NCBI RefSeq assembly: GCF_949987535.1
Contig: NW_026645839.1
Location: forward strand, 186,001 to 250,000
Reading direction: 5' to 3'
DNA from: Balaenoptera acutorostrata
Taxonomy: Eukaryota > Chordata > Mammalia > Artiodactyla > Balaenopteridae
Length of the DNA: 64,000 bases
Shown here in pieces: positions 10,564 through 22,871 of this stretch (positions within the stretch are counted from its first letter, which is position 1; each line of letters begins with the position of its first letter). A program made the position numbers and the translations under genes. Below the pieces are notes generated by a model. That model was not told where the DNA came from. It saw nothing but the letters and a program-made list of their open reading frames with translations, and searched no databases.

Positions 10564-12321
10564 ATGTTTCAGAACACACCGTACACTTCTCCAGAGTGGC
10601 TGTTGGCAATTTACATCCCACCCATCAGAGTAGCAAGGCTCCCATTTCTCCATGGCCGGTCCTGCATTTCTGGTTTGGACACTTTTTTCCGCATGGCCCT
10701 TTTGCCCGCTGGGAAGCGAGACTTCTTTGGAGCGCTGATTGGCCTTTCCAGGTTGCTTGGTTGGCCAAAAAGGGCGTATGCGTTTTTTCCTGAATATATT
10801 CAGGAAAAAACGCATACGCCCTTTTTGGCCAAGGGCATCATTGTCCACGTTTTGCCGCTTTTCATGTGCTTTCAAGGCGATTCGAATCTACCTCCTGAAA
10901 TCTGTTTCCTGCAATTCTGCCTTGCTTTCAAAGCCTCTTCGTTGCCTTCCCTTAGTATATTTGTGGACGAGAGGTATCATTTAAAACTCTGCAGGTTTGT
11001 GAATTGCAGTGCCCCTGAGCTCCATTTTTCAACTCGCTTTTTTGGGAGCTGCCCGCAAAAGCGCAGGATTGCTTCAGGCCCTCTTCTGGTTCTGGGGGGC
11101 AGGCTGAGCTTGTGCTTAATTCTTCTTCCTGATGGGAAAATAGAGTGACCTGTGCCTGTCCCAACACCTAGAGCTAGTCTCTCATTGGTTCCCCCTCTTC
11201 CCGTTCATCCTCAGGACAAATTGCAACCTGTACGGAACAGGAGGTTAAAGGTGCTGATTCTCCAAGGAGGGAGATGGCTAGTAAATCAGCTGCAATGGCG
11301 AACCCGAGCAAAGGAGATGAGAAATGAGGTGCGTTTTAGAAACCTTTCCGGATCACACGGTGTACCATCTTCTGGGTTTCTCATGCCTGTTTTCGACGTA
11401 GGAAGATGCCCTTGAACCTGGAGATTTGGGACCCATGGGATGGGTACCATGCAGTATGACTTGAAAGGGTCTGCGTTGGCTCACCCAACCTCACCGAACC
11501 TCTCAGCCCCAAGAGTGTCCACCCTTATGTCTCAATCAGCTGTGGGTCTAGATATGGTCAATCCAGGTTGCATCACAGCCCCTGAACGAATTTTGTAAGA
11601 ATTTCTCTCTCTTTCACTGTCTTTGTTTCACGGGTTTTGAAAAGTAATTTATTTTTATAATGGGGTTTAGCTGCTTTTCACGGCTGTGTTTATGCCGCTT
11701 TACACCCCCTTGACTCACTTACGGAGAGATATCAATACATAGGTTTGAAGATTCTTACTAGTCAGATATATTCTTGTGCGGTGAATAGGGGGTGTTGAGT
11801 CCAGTTCACTGAAAAAGGAATAGGTCTTGTCTCTTACATATTGGGTTTATGGAACGGTATCGGAGCTAATTTGAAACCCTTGTTTTATGCATCACCCCAC
11901 CTCACCTTTCCCGTTCAGCAGCCATATTGTGTTTCCTAAACGTGTGACTCTGTTCTGTTTTGCAATTCAGTTCAAGTGTAGCGGTTTTTACATTCCCTCT
12001 CTAAGTGATATCTTATGATAAGTGTCTTTTCTGTGTGCCTTATTTCACTTAGAATCGTCGTACCTAAATCCACTCATCGTGCTGCTACTAGCCTTATGTT
12101 GTGGATTTCATGGCTGAGTGATATTCCATTGTACATGAGGACCACCACTTCTTTATCCATTTTTCTCTTTCCTAGGATATTTAAGGTGTAATGAAGTGGG
12201 TGTTCTTGTCAACAGAGCAGCCCTAAACTTTGGGGTGCCTGTGTCTTGCTGATTTTTAGTTTTCCCAATTTATACGCCCATGAGTGGAAGTGCCCTATGC
12301 TCTCCAAGCTGTGTTTTTTAG
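10564..12321 (+). repeat. Satellite unit 7
   Basis: 1,758 bp, palindrome 10761-10832. Private changes at 10629 and 11052. The tail has CCATATTGTG, GTGTGCCTTA, TTATGTTGTGG and GTGGGTGTTC. It shares the AGCTGCAATGG variant with unit 6. Confidence 0.95.
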
Positions 12322-14079
12322 ATGTTTCAGAACACACCGTACACTTCTCCAGAGTGGCTGTTGGCAATTTACATCCCACCCATCAGCGTAGCAAGGCTCC
12401 CATTTCTCCATGGCCGGTCCTGCATTTCTGGTTTGGACACTTTTTTCCGCATGGCCCTTTTGCCCGCTGGGAAGCGAGACTTCTTTGGAGCGCTGATTGG
12501 CCTTTCCAGGTTGCTTGGTTGGCCAAAAAGGGCGTATGCGTTTTTTCCTGAATATATTCAGGAAAAAACGCATACGCCCTTTTTGGCCAAGGGCATCATT
12601 GTCCACGTTTTGCCGCTTTTCATGTGCTTTCAAGGCGATTCGAATCTACCTCCTGAAATCTGTTTCCTGCAATTCTGCCTTGCTTACAAAGCCTCTTCGT
12701 TGCCTTCCCTTAATATATTTGTGGACGAGAGGTATCATTTAAAACTCTGCAGGTTTGTGAATTGCAGTGCCCCTGAGCTCCATTTTTCAACTCGCTTATT
12801 TGGGAGCTGGCCGCCAAAGCGCAGGATTGCTTCAGGCCCTCTTCTGGTTCTGGGGGGCAGGCTGAACTTGTGCTTAATTCTTCTTCCTGATGGGAAAATA
12901 GAGTGACCTGTGCCTGTCCCAACACCTAGAGCTAGTCTCTCATTGGTTCCCCCTCTTCCCCTTCATCCTCAGGACAAATTGCAACCTGTACGGAACAGGA
13001 GGTTAAAGGTGCTGATTCTCCAAGGAGGGAGATGGCTAGTAAATCGGCTGGAATGGCGAACCCGAGCAAAGGAGATGAGAAATGAGGTGCGTTTTAGAAA
13101 CCTTTCCCGATCACACGGTGTACCATCTTCTGGGTTTCTCATGCCTGTTTTCGACGTAGGAAGATGCCCTTGAACCTGGAGATTTGGGACCCATGGGATG
13201 GGTACCATGCAGTATTACTTGAAAGGGTCTGCGTTGGCTCACCCAACCTCACCGAACCTCTCAGCCCCAAGAGTGTCCACCCTTATGTCTCAATCAGCTG
13301 TGGGTCTAGATATGGTCAATCCAGGTTGCATCACAGCCCCTGAACGAATTTTGTAAGAATTTCTCTCTCTTTCACTGTCTTTGTTTCACGGGTTTTGAAA
13401 AGTAATTTATTTTTATAATGGGGTTTAGCTGCTTTTCACGGCTGTGTTTATGCCGCTTTACACCCCCTTGACTCACTTACGGAGAGATATCAATACATAG
13501 GTTTGAAGATTCTTACTAGTCAGATATATTCTTGTGCGGTGAATAGGGGGTGTTGAGTCCAGTTCACTGAAAAAGGAATAGGTCTTGTCTCTTACATATT
13601 GGGTTTATGGAACGGTATCGGAGCTAATTTGAAACCCTTGTTTTATGCATCACCCCACCTCACCTTTCCTGTTCAGCAGCCATAGTGTGTTTCCTAAACG
13701 TGTGACTCTGTTCTGTTTTACAATTCAGTTCAAGTGTAGCGGTTTTTACATTCCCTCTCTAAGTGATATCTTATGATAAGTGTCTTTTCTGTGTGACTAA
13801 TTTCACTTAGAATCGTCGTACCTAAATCCACTCATCGTGCTGCTACTAGCCTTATTACGTGGATTTCATGGCTGAGTGATATTCCATTGTACATGAGGAC
13901 CACCACTTCTTTATCCATTTTTCTCTTTCCTAGGATATTTAAGGTGCAATGAAGTGGGGGTTCTTGTCAACAGAGCAGCCCTAAACTTTGGGGTGCCTGT
14001 GTCTTGCTGATTTTTAGTTTTCCCAATTTATACGCCCATGAGTGGAAGTGCCCTATGCTCTCCAAGCTGTGTTTTTTAG
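12322..14079 (+). repeat. Satellite unit 8
   Basis: 1,758 bp, palindrome 12519-12590. No difference from unit 1 found. Confidence 0.95.
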
Positions 14080-15837
14080 ATGTTTCAGAACACACCGTAC
14101 ACTTCTCCAGAGTGGCTGTTGGCAATTTACATCCCACCCATCAGCGTAGCAAGGCTCCCATTTCTCCATGGCCGGTCCTGCATTTCTGGTTTGGACACTT
14201 TTTTCCGCATGGCCCTTTTGCCCGCTGGGAAGCGAGACTTCTTTGGAGCGCTGATTGGCCTTTCCAGGTTGCTTGGTTGGCCAAAAAGGGCGTATGCGTT
14301 TTTTCCTGAATATATTCAGGAAAAAACGCATACGCCCTTTTTGGCCAAGGGCATCATTGTCCACGTTTTGCCGGTTTTCATGTGCTTTCAAGGCGATAAG
14401 AATCTACCTCCTGAAATCTGTTTCCTGCAATTCTGCCTTGCTTTCAAAGCCTCTTCGTTGCCTTCCCTTAGTATATTTGTGGACGAGAGGTATCATTTAA
14501 AACTGTGCAGGTTTGTGAATTGCAGTGCCCCTGAGCTCCATTTTTCAACTCGCTTTTTTGGGAGCTGGCCGCAAAAGCGCAGGATTGCTTCAGGCCCTCT
14601 TCTGGTTCTGGGGGGCAGGCTGAGCTTGTGCTTAATTCTTCTTCCTGATGGGAAAATTGAGTGACCTGTGCCTGTCCCAACACCTAGAGCTAGTCTCTCA
14701 TTGCTTCCCCCTCTTCCCGTTCATCCTCAGGACAAATTGCAACCTGTACTGAGCAGGAGGTTAAAGGTGCTTATTCTCCAAGGAGGGAGACGGCTAGTAA
14801 ATCGGCTGGAATGGCGAACCCGAGCAAAGGAGATGAGAAATGAGGTGCGTTTTAGAAACCTTTCCCGATCACACGGTGTACCATCTTCTGGGTTTCTCAT
14901 GCCTGTTTTCGACTTAGGAAGATGCCCTTGAACCTGGAGATTTGGGACCCATGGGATGGGTACCATGCAGTATTACTTGAAAGGGTCTGCGTTGGCTCAC
15001 CCAACCTCACCGAACCTCTCAGCCCCAAGAGTGTCCACCCTTATGTCTCAATCAGCTGTGGGTCTAGATATGGTCAATCCAGGTTGCATCACAGCCCCTG
15101 AACGAATTTTGTAAGAATTTCTCTCTCTTTCACTGTCTTTGTTTCACGGGTTTTGAAAAGTAATTTATTTTTATAATGGGGTTTAGCTGCTTTTCACGGC
15201 TGTGTTTATGCCGCTTTACACCCCCTTGACTCACTTACAGAGAGATATCAATACATAGGTTTGAAGATTCTTCCTAGTCAGATATATTCTTGTGCGGTGA
15301 ATAGGGGGTGTTGAGTCCAGTTCACTGAAAAAGGAATAGGTCTTGTCTCTTACATATTGGGTTTATGGAACGGTATCGGAGCTAATTTGAAACCCTTGTT
15401 TTATGCATCACCCCACCTCACCTTTCCCGTTCAGCAGCCATAGTGTGTTTCCTAAACGTGTGACTCTGTTCTGTTTTGCAATTCAGTTCAAGTGTAGCGG
15501 TTTTTACATTCCCTCTCTAAGTGATATCTTATGATAAGTGTCTTTTCTGTGTGACTTATTTCACTTAGAATCGTCGTACCTAAATCCACTCATCGTGCTG
15601 CTACTAGCCTTATGACGTGGATTTCATGGCTGAGTGATATTCCATTGTACATGAGGACCACAACTTCTTTATCCATTTTTCGCTTTCCTAGGATATTTAA
15701 GGTGTAATTAAGTGGGGGTTCTTGTCAACAGAGCAGCCCTAAACTTTGGGGTGCCTGTGTCTTGCTGATTTTTAGTTTTCCCAATTTATACGCCCATGAG
15801 TGGAAGTGCCCTATGCTCTCCAAGCTGTGTTTTTTAG
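14080..15837 (+). repeat. Satellite unit 9
   Basis: 1,758 bp, palindrome 14277-14348. No difference from unit 2 found, including the altered B-box-like motif. Confidence 0.95.
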
Positions 15838-17596
15838 ATGTTTCAGAACACACCGTACACTTCTCCAGAGTGGCTGTTGGCAATTTACATCCCTCCCATC
15901 AGCGTAGCAAGGATCCCATTTCTCCATGGCCGGTCCTGCATTTCTGGTTTGGACACTTTTTTCCGCATGGCCCTTTTGCCCGCTGGGAAGCGAGACTTCT
16001 TTGGAGCGCTGATTGGCCTTTCCAGGTTGCTTGGTTGGCCAAAAAGGGCGTATGCGTTTTTTCCTGAATATATTCAGGAAAAAACGCATACGCCCTTTTT
16101 GGCCAAGGGCATCATTGTCCACGTTCTGCCGCTTTTCATGTGCTTTCAAGGCGATTCGAATCTACCTCCTGAAATCTGTTTCCTGCAATTCTGCCTTGCT
16201 TTCAAAGCCTCTTCGTTGCCTTCCCTTAGTATATTTGTGGACGAGAGGTATCATTTAAAACTCTGCAGGTTTGTGAATTGCAGTGCCCCTGAGCTCCATT
16301 TTTCAACTCGCTTTTTTGGGAGCTGGCCGCAAAAGCGCAGGATTGCTTCAGGCCCTCTTCTGGTTCTGGGGGGCAGGCTGAGCTTGTGCTTAATTCTTCT
16401 TCCTGATGGGAAAATAGAGTGACCTGTGCCTGTCCCAACACCTAGAGCTAGTCTCTCATTGGTTCCCCCTCTTCCCGTTCATCCTCAGGACAAATTGCAA
16501 CCTGTACGGAACAGGAGGTTAAAGGTGCTGATTCTCCAAGGAGGGAGATGGCTAGTAAATCGGCTGGAATGGCGAACCCGAGCAAAGGAGATGAGAAATG
16601 AGGTGCGTTTTAGAAACCTTTCCCGATCACACGGTGTACCATCTTCTGGGTTTCTCATGCCTGTTTTCGACGTAGGAAGATGCCCTTGAACCTGGAGATT
16701 TGGGACCCATGGGATGGGTACCATGCAGTATTACTTGAAAGGGTCTGCGTTGGTTCACCCAACCTCACCGAACCTCTCAGCCCCAAGAGTGTCCACCCTT
16801 ATGTCTCAATCAGCTGTGGTTCTAGATATGGTCAATCCAGGTTGCATCACAGCCCCTGAACGAATTTTGTAAGAATTTCTCTCTCTTTCACTGTCTTTGT
16901 TTCACGGGTTTTGAAAAGTCATTTATTTTTACATTGGGGTTTAGCTGCTTTTCACGGCTGTGTTTATGCCGCTTTACACCCCCTTGACTCACTTACGGAG
17001 AGATATCAATACATTGGTTTGAAGATTCTTACTAGTCAGATATATTCTTGTGCGGTGAATAGGGGGTGTTGAGTCCAGTTCACTGAAAAAGGAATAGGTC
17101 TTGTCTCTTACATATTGGGTTTATGGAACGGTATCGGAGCTAAGTTGAAACCCTTGTTTTATGCATCACACCACCTCACCTTTCCCTTTCAGCAGCCATA
17201 GTGTGTTTTCTAAACGTGTGACTCTGTTCTGTTTTGTAATTCAGTTCAAGTGTAGCGGTTTTTACATTCCCTCTCTAAGTGATATCTTATGATAAGTGTC
17301 TTTTTCTGTGTGACTTATTTCACTTAGAATCGTCGTACCTAAATCCACTCATCGTGCTGCTACTAGCCTTATGACGTGTATTTCATGGCTGAGTGATATT
17401 CCATTGTACATGAGGACCACAACTTCTTTATCCATTTTTCTCTTTCCTAGGATATTTAAGGTGTAATGAAGTGGGGGTTCTTGTCAACAGAGCAGCCCTA
17501 AACTTTGGGGTGCCTGTGTCTTGCTGATTTTTAGTTTTCCCAATTTATACGCCCATGAGTGGAAGTGCCCTATGCTCTCCAAGCTGTGTTTTTTAG
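15838..17596 (+). repeat. Satellite unit 10 (hybrid)
   Basis: 1,759 bp, palindrome 16035-16106. Identical to unit 3 up to 16753, then of the unit 12/14 tail type: GTGGTTCT, TTTACATTGGGG, CCCTTTCAG and GTTTTCTAAA. Extra private changes (AAAGTCATTT, GCTAAGTTG, ATCACACCACC, GACGTGTATTT) make it the most diverged type A tail. Confidence 0.95.
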
Positions 17597-19354
17597 ATGT
17601 TTCAGAACACACCGTACACTTCTCCAGAGTGGCTGTTGGCAATTTACATCCCACCCATCAGCGTAGCAAGGCTCCCATTTCTCCATGGCCGGTCCTGCAT
17701 TTCTGGTATGGACACTTTTTTCCGCATGGCCCTTTTGCCCGCTGGGAAGCGAGACTTCTTTGGAGCACTGATTGGCCTTTCCAGGTTGCTTGGTTGGCCA
17801 AAAAGGGCGTATGCGTTTTTTCCTGAATATATTCAGGAAAAAACGCATACGCCCTTTTTGGCCAAGGGCATCATTGTCCACGTTCTGCCGCTTTTCATGT
17901 GCTTTCAAGGCGATTCGAATCTACCTCCTGAAATCTGTTTCCTGCAATTCTGCCTTGCTTTCAAAGCCTCTTCGTTGCCTTCCCTTAGTATATTTGTGGA
18001 CGAGAGGTATCATTTAAAACTCTGCAGGTTTGTGAATTGCAGTGCCCCTGAGCTCCATTTTTCAACTCGCTTTTTTGGGAGCTGGCCGCAAAAGCGCAGG
18101 ATTGCTTCAGGCCCTCTTCTGGTTCTGGGGGGCAGGCTGAGCTTGTGCTTAATTCTTCTTCCTGATGGGAAAATAGAGTGACCTGTGCCTGTCCCAACAC
18201 CTAGAGCTAGTCTCTCATTGGTTCCCCCTCTTCCCGTTCATCCTCAGGACAAATTGCAACCTGTACGGAACAGGAGGTTAAAGGTGCTGATTCTCCAAGG
18301 AGGGAGATGGCTAGTAAATCGGCTGGAATGGCGAACCCGAGCAAAGGAGATGAGAAATGAGGTGCGTTTTAGAAACCTTTCCCGATCACACGGTGTACCA
18401 TCTTCTGGGTTTCTCATGCCTGTTTTCGACATAGGAAGATGCCCTTGAACCTGGAGATTTGGGACCCATGGGATGGGTACCATGCAGTATTACTTGAAAG
18501 GGTCTGCGTTGGCTCACCCAACCTCACCGAACCTCTCAGCCCCAAGAGTGTCCACCCTTATGTCTCAATCAGCTGTGGGTCTAGATATGGTCAATCCAGG
18601 TTGCATCACAGCCCCTGAACGAATTTTGTAAGAATTTCTCTCTCTTTCACTGTCTTTGTTTCACGGGTTTTGAAAAGTAATTTATTTTTATAATGGGGTT
18701 TAGCTGCTTTTCACGGCTGTGTTTATGCCGCTTTACACCCCCTTGACTCACTTATGGAGAGATATCAATACATAGGTTTGAAGATTCTTACTAGTCAGAT
18801 ATATTCTTGTGCGGTGAATAGGGGGTGTTGAGTCCAGTTCACTGAAAAAGGAATAGGTCTTGTCTCTTACATATTGGGTTTATGGAACGGTATCGGAGCT
18901 AATTTGAAACCCTTGTTTTATGCATCACCCCACCTCACCTTTCCCGTTCAGCAGCCATAGTGTGTTTCCTAAACGTGTGACTCTGTTCTGTTTTGCAATT
19001 CAGTTCAAGTGTAGCGGTTTTTACATTCCCTCTTTAACTGATATCTTATGATAAGTGTCTTTTCTGTGTGACTTATTTCACTTAGAATCGTCGTACCTAA
19101 ATCCACTCATCGTGCTGCTACTAGCCTTATGACGTTGATTTCATGGCTGAGAGATATTCCATTGTACATGAGGACCACAACTTCTTTATCCATTTTTCTC
19201 TTTCCTAGGATATTTAAGGTGTAATGAAGTGGGGGTTCTTGTCAACAGAGCAGCCCTAAACTTTGGGGTGGCTGTGTCTTGCTGATTTTTAGTTTTCCCA
19301 ATTTATACGCCCATGAGTGGAAGTGCCCTATGCTCTCCAAGCTGTGTTTTTTAG
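17597..19354 (+). repeat. Satellite unit 11 (type A head, type B tail)
   Basis: 1,758 bp, palindrome 17794-17865. Head with TGGTATGG; GAGCACTG in place of GAGCGCTG; GACATAGG; tail with TTTAACTG, GAGAGATATT and GGTGGCTGTG. T at 18755 is private. Confidence 0.95.
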
Positions 19355-21113
19355 ATGTTTCAGAACACACCGTACACTTCTCCAGAGTGGCTGTTGGCAA
19401 TTTACATCCCACCCATCAGCGTAGCAAGGCTCCCATTTCTCCATGGCCGGTCCTGCATTTCTGGTTTGGACACTTTTTTCCGCATGGCCCTTTTGCCCGC
19501 TGGGAAGCGAGACTTCTTTGGAGCACTGATTGGCCTTTCCAGGTTGCTTGGTTGGCCAAAAAGGGCGTATGCGTTTTTTCCTGAATATATTCAGGAAAAA
19601 ACACATACGCCCTTTTTGGCCAAGGGCATCATTGTCCACGTTCTGCCGCTTTTCATGTGCTTTCAAGGCGATTCGAATCTACCTCCTGAAATCTGTTTCC
19701 TGCAATTCTGCCTTGCTTTCAAAGCCTCTTCGTTGCCTTCCCTTAGTATATTTGTGGACGAGAGGTATCATTTAAAACTCTGCAGGTTTGTGAATTGCAG
19801 TGCCCCTGAGCTCCATTTTTCAACTCGCTTTTTTGGGAGCTGGCCGCAAAAGCGCAGGATTGCTTCAGGCCCTCTTCTGGTTCTGGGGGGCAGGCTGAGC
19901 TTGTGCTTAATTCTTCTTCCTGATGGGAAAATAGAGTGACCTGTGCCTGTCCCAACACCTAGAGCTAGTCTCTCATTGGTTCCCCCTCTTCCCCTTCATC
20001 CTCAGGACAAATTGCAACCTGTACGGAACAGGAGGTTAAAGGTCCTGATTCTCCAAGGAGGGAGATGGCTAGTAAATCGGCTGGAATGGCGAACCCGAGC
20101 AAAGGAGATGAGAAATGAGGTGCGTTTTAGAAACCTTTCCCGATCACACGGTGTACCATCTTCTGGGTTTCTCATGCCTGTTTTCGACGTAGGAAGATGC
20201 CCTTGAACCTGGAGATTTGGGACCCATGGGATGGGTACCATGCAGTATTACTTGAAAGGGTCTGCGTTGGCTCACCCAACCTCACCGAACCTCTCAGCCC
20301 CAAGAGTGTCCACCCTTATGTCTCAATCAGCTGTGGTTCTAGATATGGTCAATCCAGGTTGCATCACAGCCCCTGAACGAATTTTGTAAGAATTTCTCTC
20401 TCTTTCACTGTCTTTGTTTCACGGGTTTTGAAAAGTAATTTATTTTTACATTGGGGTTTAGCTGCTTTTCACGGCTGTGTTTATGCCGCTTTACACCCCC
20501 TTGACTCACTTACGGAGAGATATCAATACATTGGTTTGAAGATTCTTACTAGTCAGATATATTCTTGTGCGGTGAATAGGGGGTGTTGAGTCCAGTTCAC
20601 TGAAAAAGCAATAGGTCTTGTCTCTTACATATTGGGTTTATGGAACGGTATCGGAGCTAATTTGAAACCCTTGTTTTATGCATCACCCCACCTCACCTTT
20701 CCCTTTCAGCAGCCATAGTGTGTTTTCTAAACGTGTGACTCTGTTCTGTTTTGTAATTCAGTTCAAGTGTAGCGGTTTTTACATTCCCTCTCTAAGTGAT
20801 ATCTTATGATAAGTGTCTTTTTCTGTGTGACTTATTTCACTTAGAATCGTCGTACCTAAATCCACTCATCGTGCTGCTACTAGCCTTATGACGTGGATTT
20901 CATGGCTGAGTGATATTCCATTGTACATGAGGACCACAACTTCTTTATCCATTTTTCTCTTTCCTAGGATATTTAAGGTGTAATGAAGTGGGGGTTCTTG
21001 TCAACAGAGCAGCCCTAAACTTTGGGGTGCCTGTGTCTTGCTGATTTTTAGTTTTCCCAATTTATACGCCCATGAGTGGAAGTGCCCTATGCTCTCCAAG
21101 CTGTGTTTTTTAG
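19355..21113 (+). repeat. Satellite unit 12 (type B head, type A tail)
   Basis: 1,759 bp, palindrome 19552-19623 with a change at 19603. Shares GGTCCTGAT with unit 14. C20609 is private. Confidence 0.95.
19552..19623. repeat. Palindrome of unit 12 with one arm mismatch
   Basis: G to A at 19603 in the right arm (a CpG site read on the other strand). The same change occurs in unit 14 at 23120 through the two-unit duplication. Confidence 0.9.
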
Positions 21114-22871
21114 ATGTTTCAGAACACACCGTACACTTCTCCAGAGTGGCTGTTGGCAATTTACATCCCACCCATCAGCGTAGCAAGGCTCCCATTTCTC
21201 CATGGCCGGTCCTGCATTTCTGGTATGGACAGTTTTTTCCGCATGGCCCTTTTGCCCGCTGGGAAGCGAGACTTCTTTGGAGCACTGATTGGCCTTTCCA
21301 GGTTGCTTGGTTGGCCAAAAAGGGCGTATGCGTTTTTTCCTGAATATATTCAGGAAAAAACGCATACGCCCTTTTTGGCCAAGGGCATCATTGTCCACGT
21401 TCTGCCGCTTTTCATGTGCTTTCAAGGCGATTCGAATCTACCTCCTGAAATCTGTTTCCTGCAATTCTGCCTTGCTTTCAAAGCCTCTTCGTTGCCTTCC
21501 CTTAGTATATTTGTGGACGAGAGGTATCATTTAAAACTCTGCAGGTTTGTGAATTGCAGTGCCCCTGAGCTCCATTTTTCAACTCGCTTTTTTGGGAGCT
21601 GGCCGCAAAAGCGCAGGATTGCTTCAGGCCCTCTTCTGGTTCTGGGGGGCAGGCTGAGCTTGTGCTTAATTCTTCTTCCTGATGGGAAAATAGAGTGACC
21701 TGTGCCTGTCCCAACACCTAGAGCTAGTCTCTCATTGGTTCCCCCTCTTCCCGTTCATCCTCAGGACAAATTGCAACCTGTACGGAACAGGAGGTTAAAG
21801 GTGCTGATTCTCCAAGGAGGGAGATGGCTAGTAAATCGGCTGGAATGGCGAACCCGAGCAAAGGAGATGAGAAATGAGGTGCGTTTTAGAAACCTTTCCC
21901 GATCACACGGTGTACCATCTTCTGGGTTTCTCATGCATGTTTTCGATGTAGGAAGATGCCCTTGAACCTGGAGATTTGGGACCCATGGGATGGGTACCAT
22001 GCAGTATTACTTGAAAGGGTCTGCGTTGGCTCACCCAACCTCACCGAACCTCTCAGCCCCAAGAGTGTCCACCCTTATGTCTCAATCAGCTGTGGGTCTA
22101 GATATGGTCAATCCAGGTTGCATCACAGCCCCTGAACGAATTTTGTAAGAATTTCTCTCTCTTTCACTGTCTTTGTTTCACGGGTTTTGAAAAGTAATTT
22201 ATTTTTATAATGGGGTTTAGCTGCTTTTCACGGCTGTGTTTATGCCGCTTTACACCCCCTTGACTCACTTACGGAGAGATATCAATACATAGGTTTGAAG
22301 ATTCTTACTAGTCAGATATATTCTTGTGCGGTGAATAGGGGGTGTTGAGTCCAGTTCACTGAAAAAGGAATAGGTCTTGTCTCTTACATATTGGGTTTAT
22401 GGAACGGTATCGGAGCTAATTTGAAACCCTTGTTTTATGCATCACCCCACCTCACCTTTCCCGTTCAGCAGCCATAGTGTGTTTCCTAAACGTGTGACTC
22501 TGTTCTGTTTTGCAATTCAGTTCAAGTGTAGCGGTTTTTACATTCCCTCTTTAACTGATATCTTATGATAAGTGTCTTTTCTGTGTGACTTATTTCACTT
22601 AGAATCGTCGTACCTAAATCCACTCATCGTGCTGCTACTAGCCTTATGACGTTGATTTCATGGCTGAGAGATATTCCATTGTACATGAGGACCACAACTT
22701 CTTTATCCATTTTTCTCTTTCCTAGGATATTTAAGGTGTAATGAAGTGGGGGTTCTTGTCAACAGAGCAGCCCTAAACTTTGGGGTGGCTGTGTCTTGCT
22801 GATTTTTAGTTTTCCCAATTTATACGCCCATGAGTGGAAGTGCCCTATGCTCTCCAAGCTGTGTTTTTTAG
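21114..22871 (+). repeat. Satellite unit 13 (type A head, type B tail)
   Basis: 1,758 bp, palindrome 21311-21382. TGGTATGGACAG is shared with unit 15. Private A21937 and a nearby GATGTAGG. Confidence 0.95.

Larger units (their letters stand above)
12305..16753 (+). repeat. Right copy of the 12,304-bp-offset segmental duplication
   Basis: Base-for-base partner of 1-4449 as far as I can read it. Identity stops abruptly at 16754, inside the non-L1 part of unit 10. Downstream the sequence switches to a different subfamily that resembles the tails of units 12 and 14. Confidence 0.9.
18756..21936 (+). repeat. Near-identical dimer, left copy (units 11-13)
   Basis: I see one difference in 3,181 bp from 22273-25453: C20609 against G24126. 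The copy includes the private palindrome change at 19603 and the TGGTATGGACAG variant of unit 13. It is bounded by T18755 against C22272 on the left and A21937 against C25454 on the right. Confidence 0.85.
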
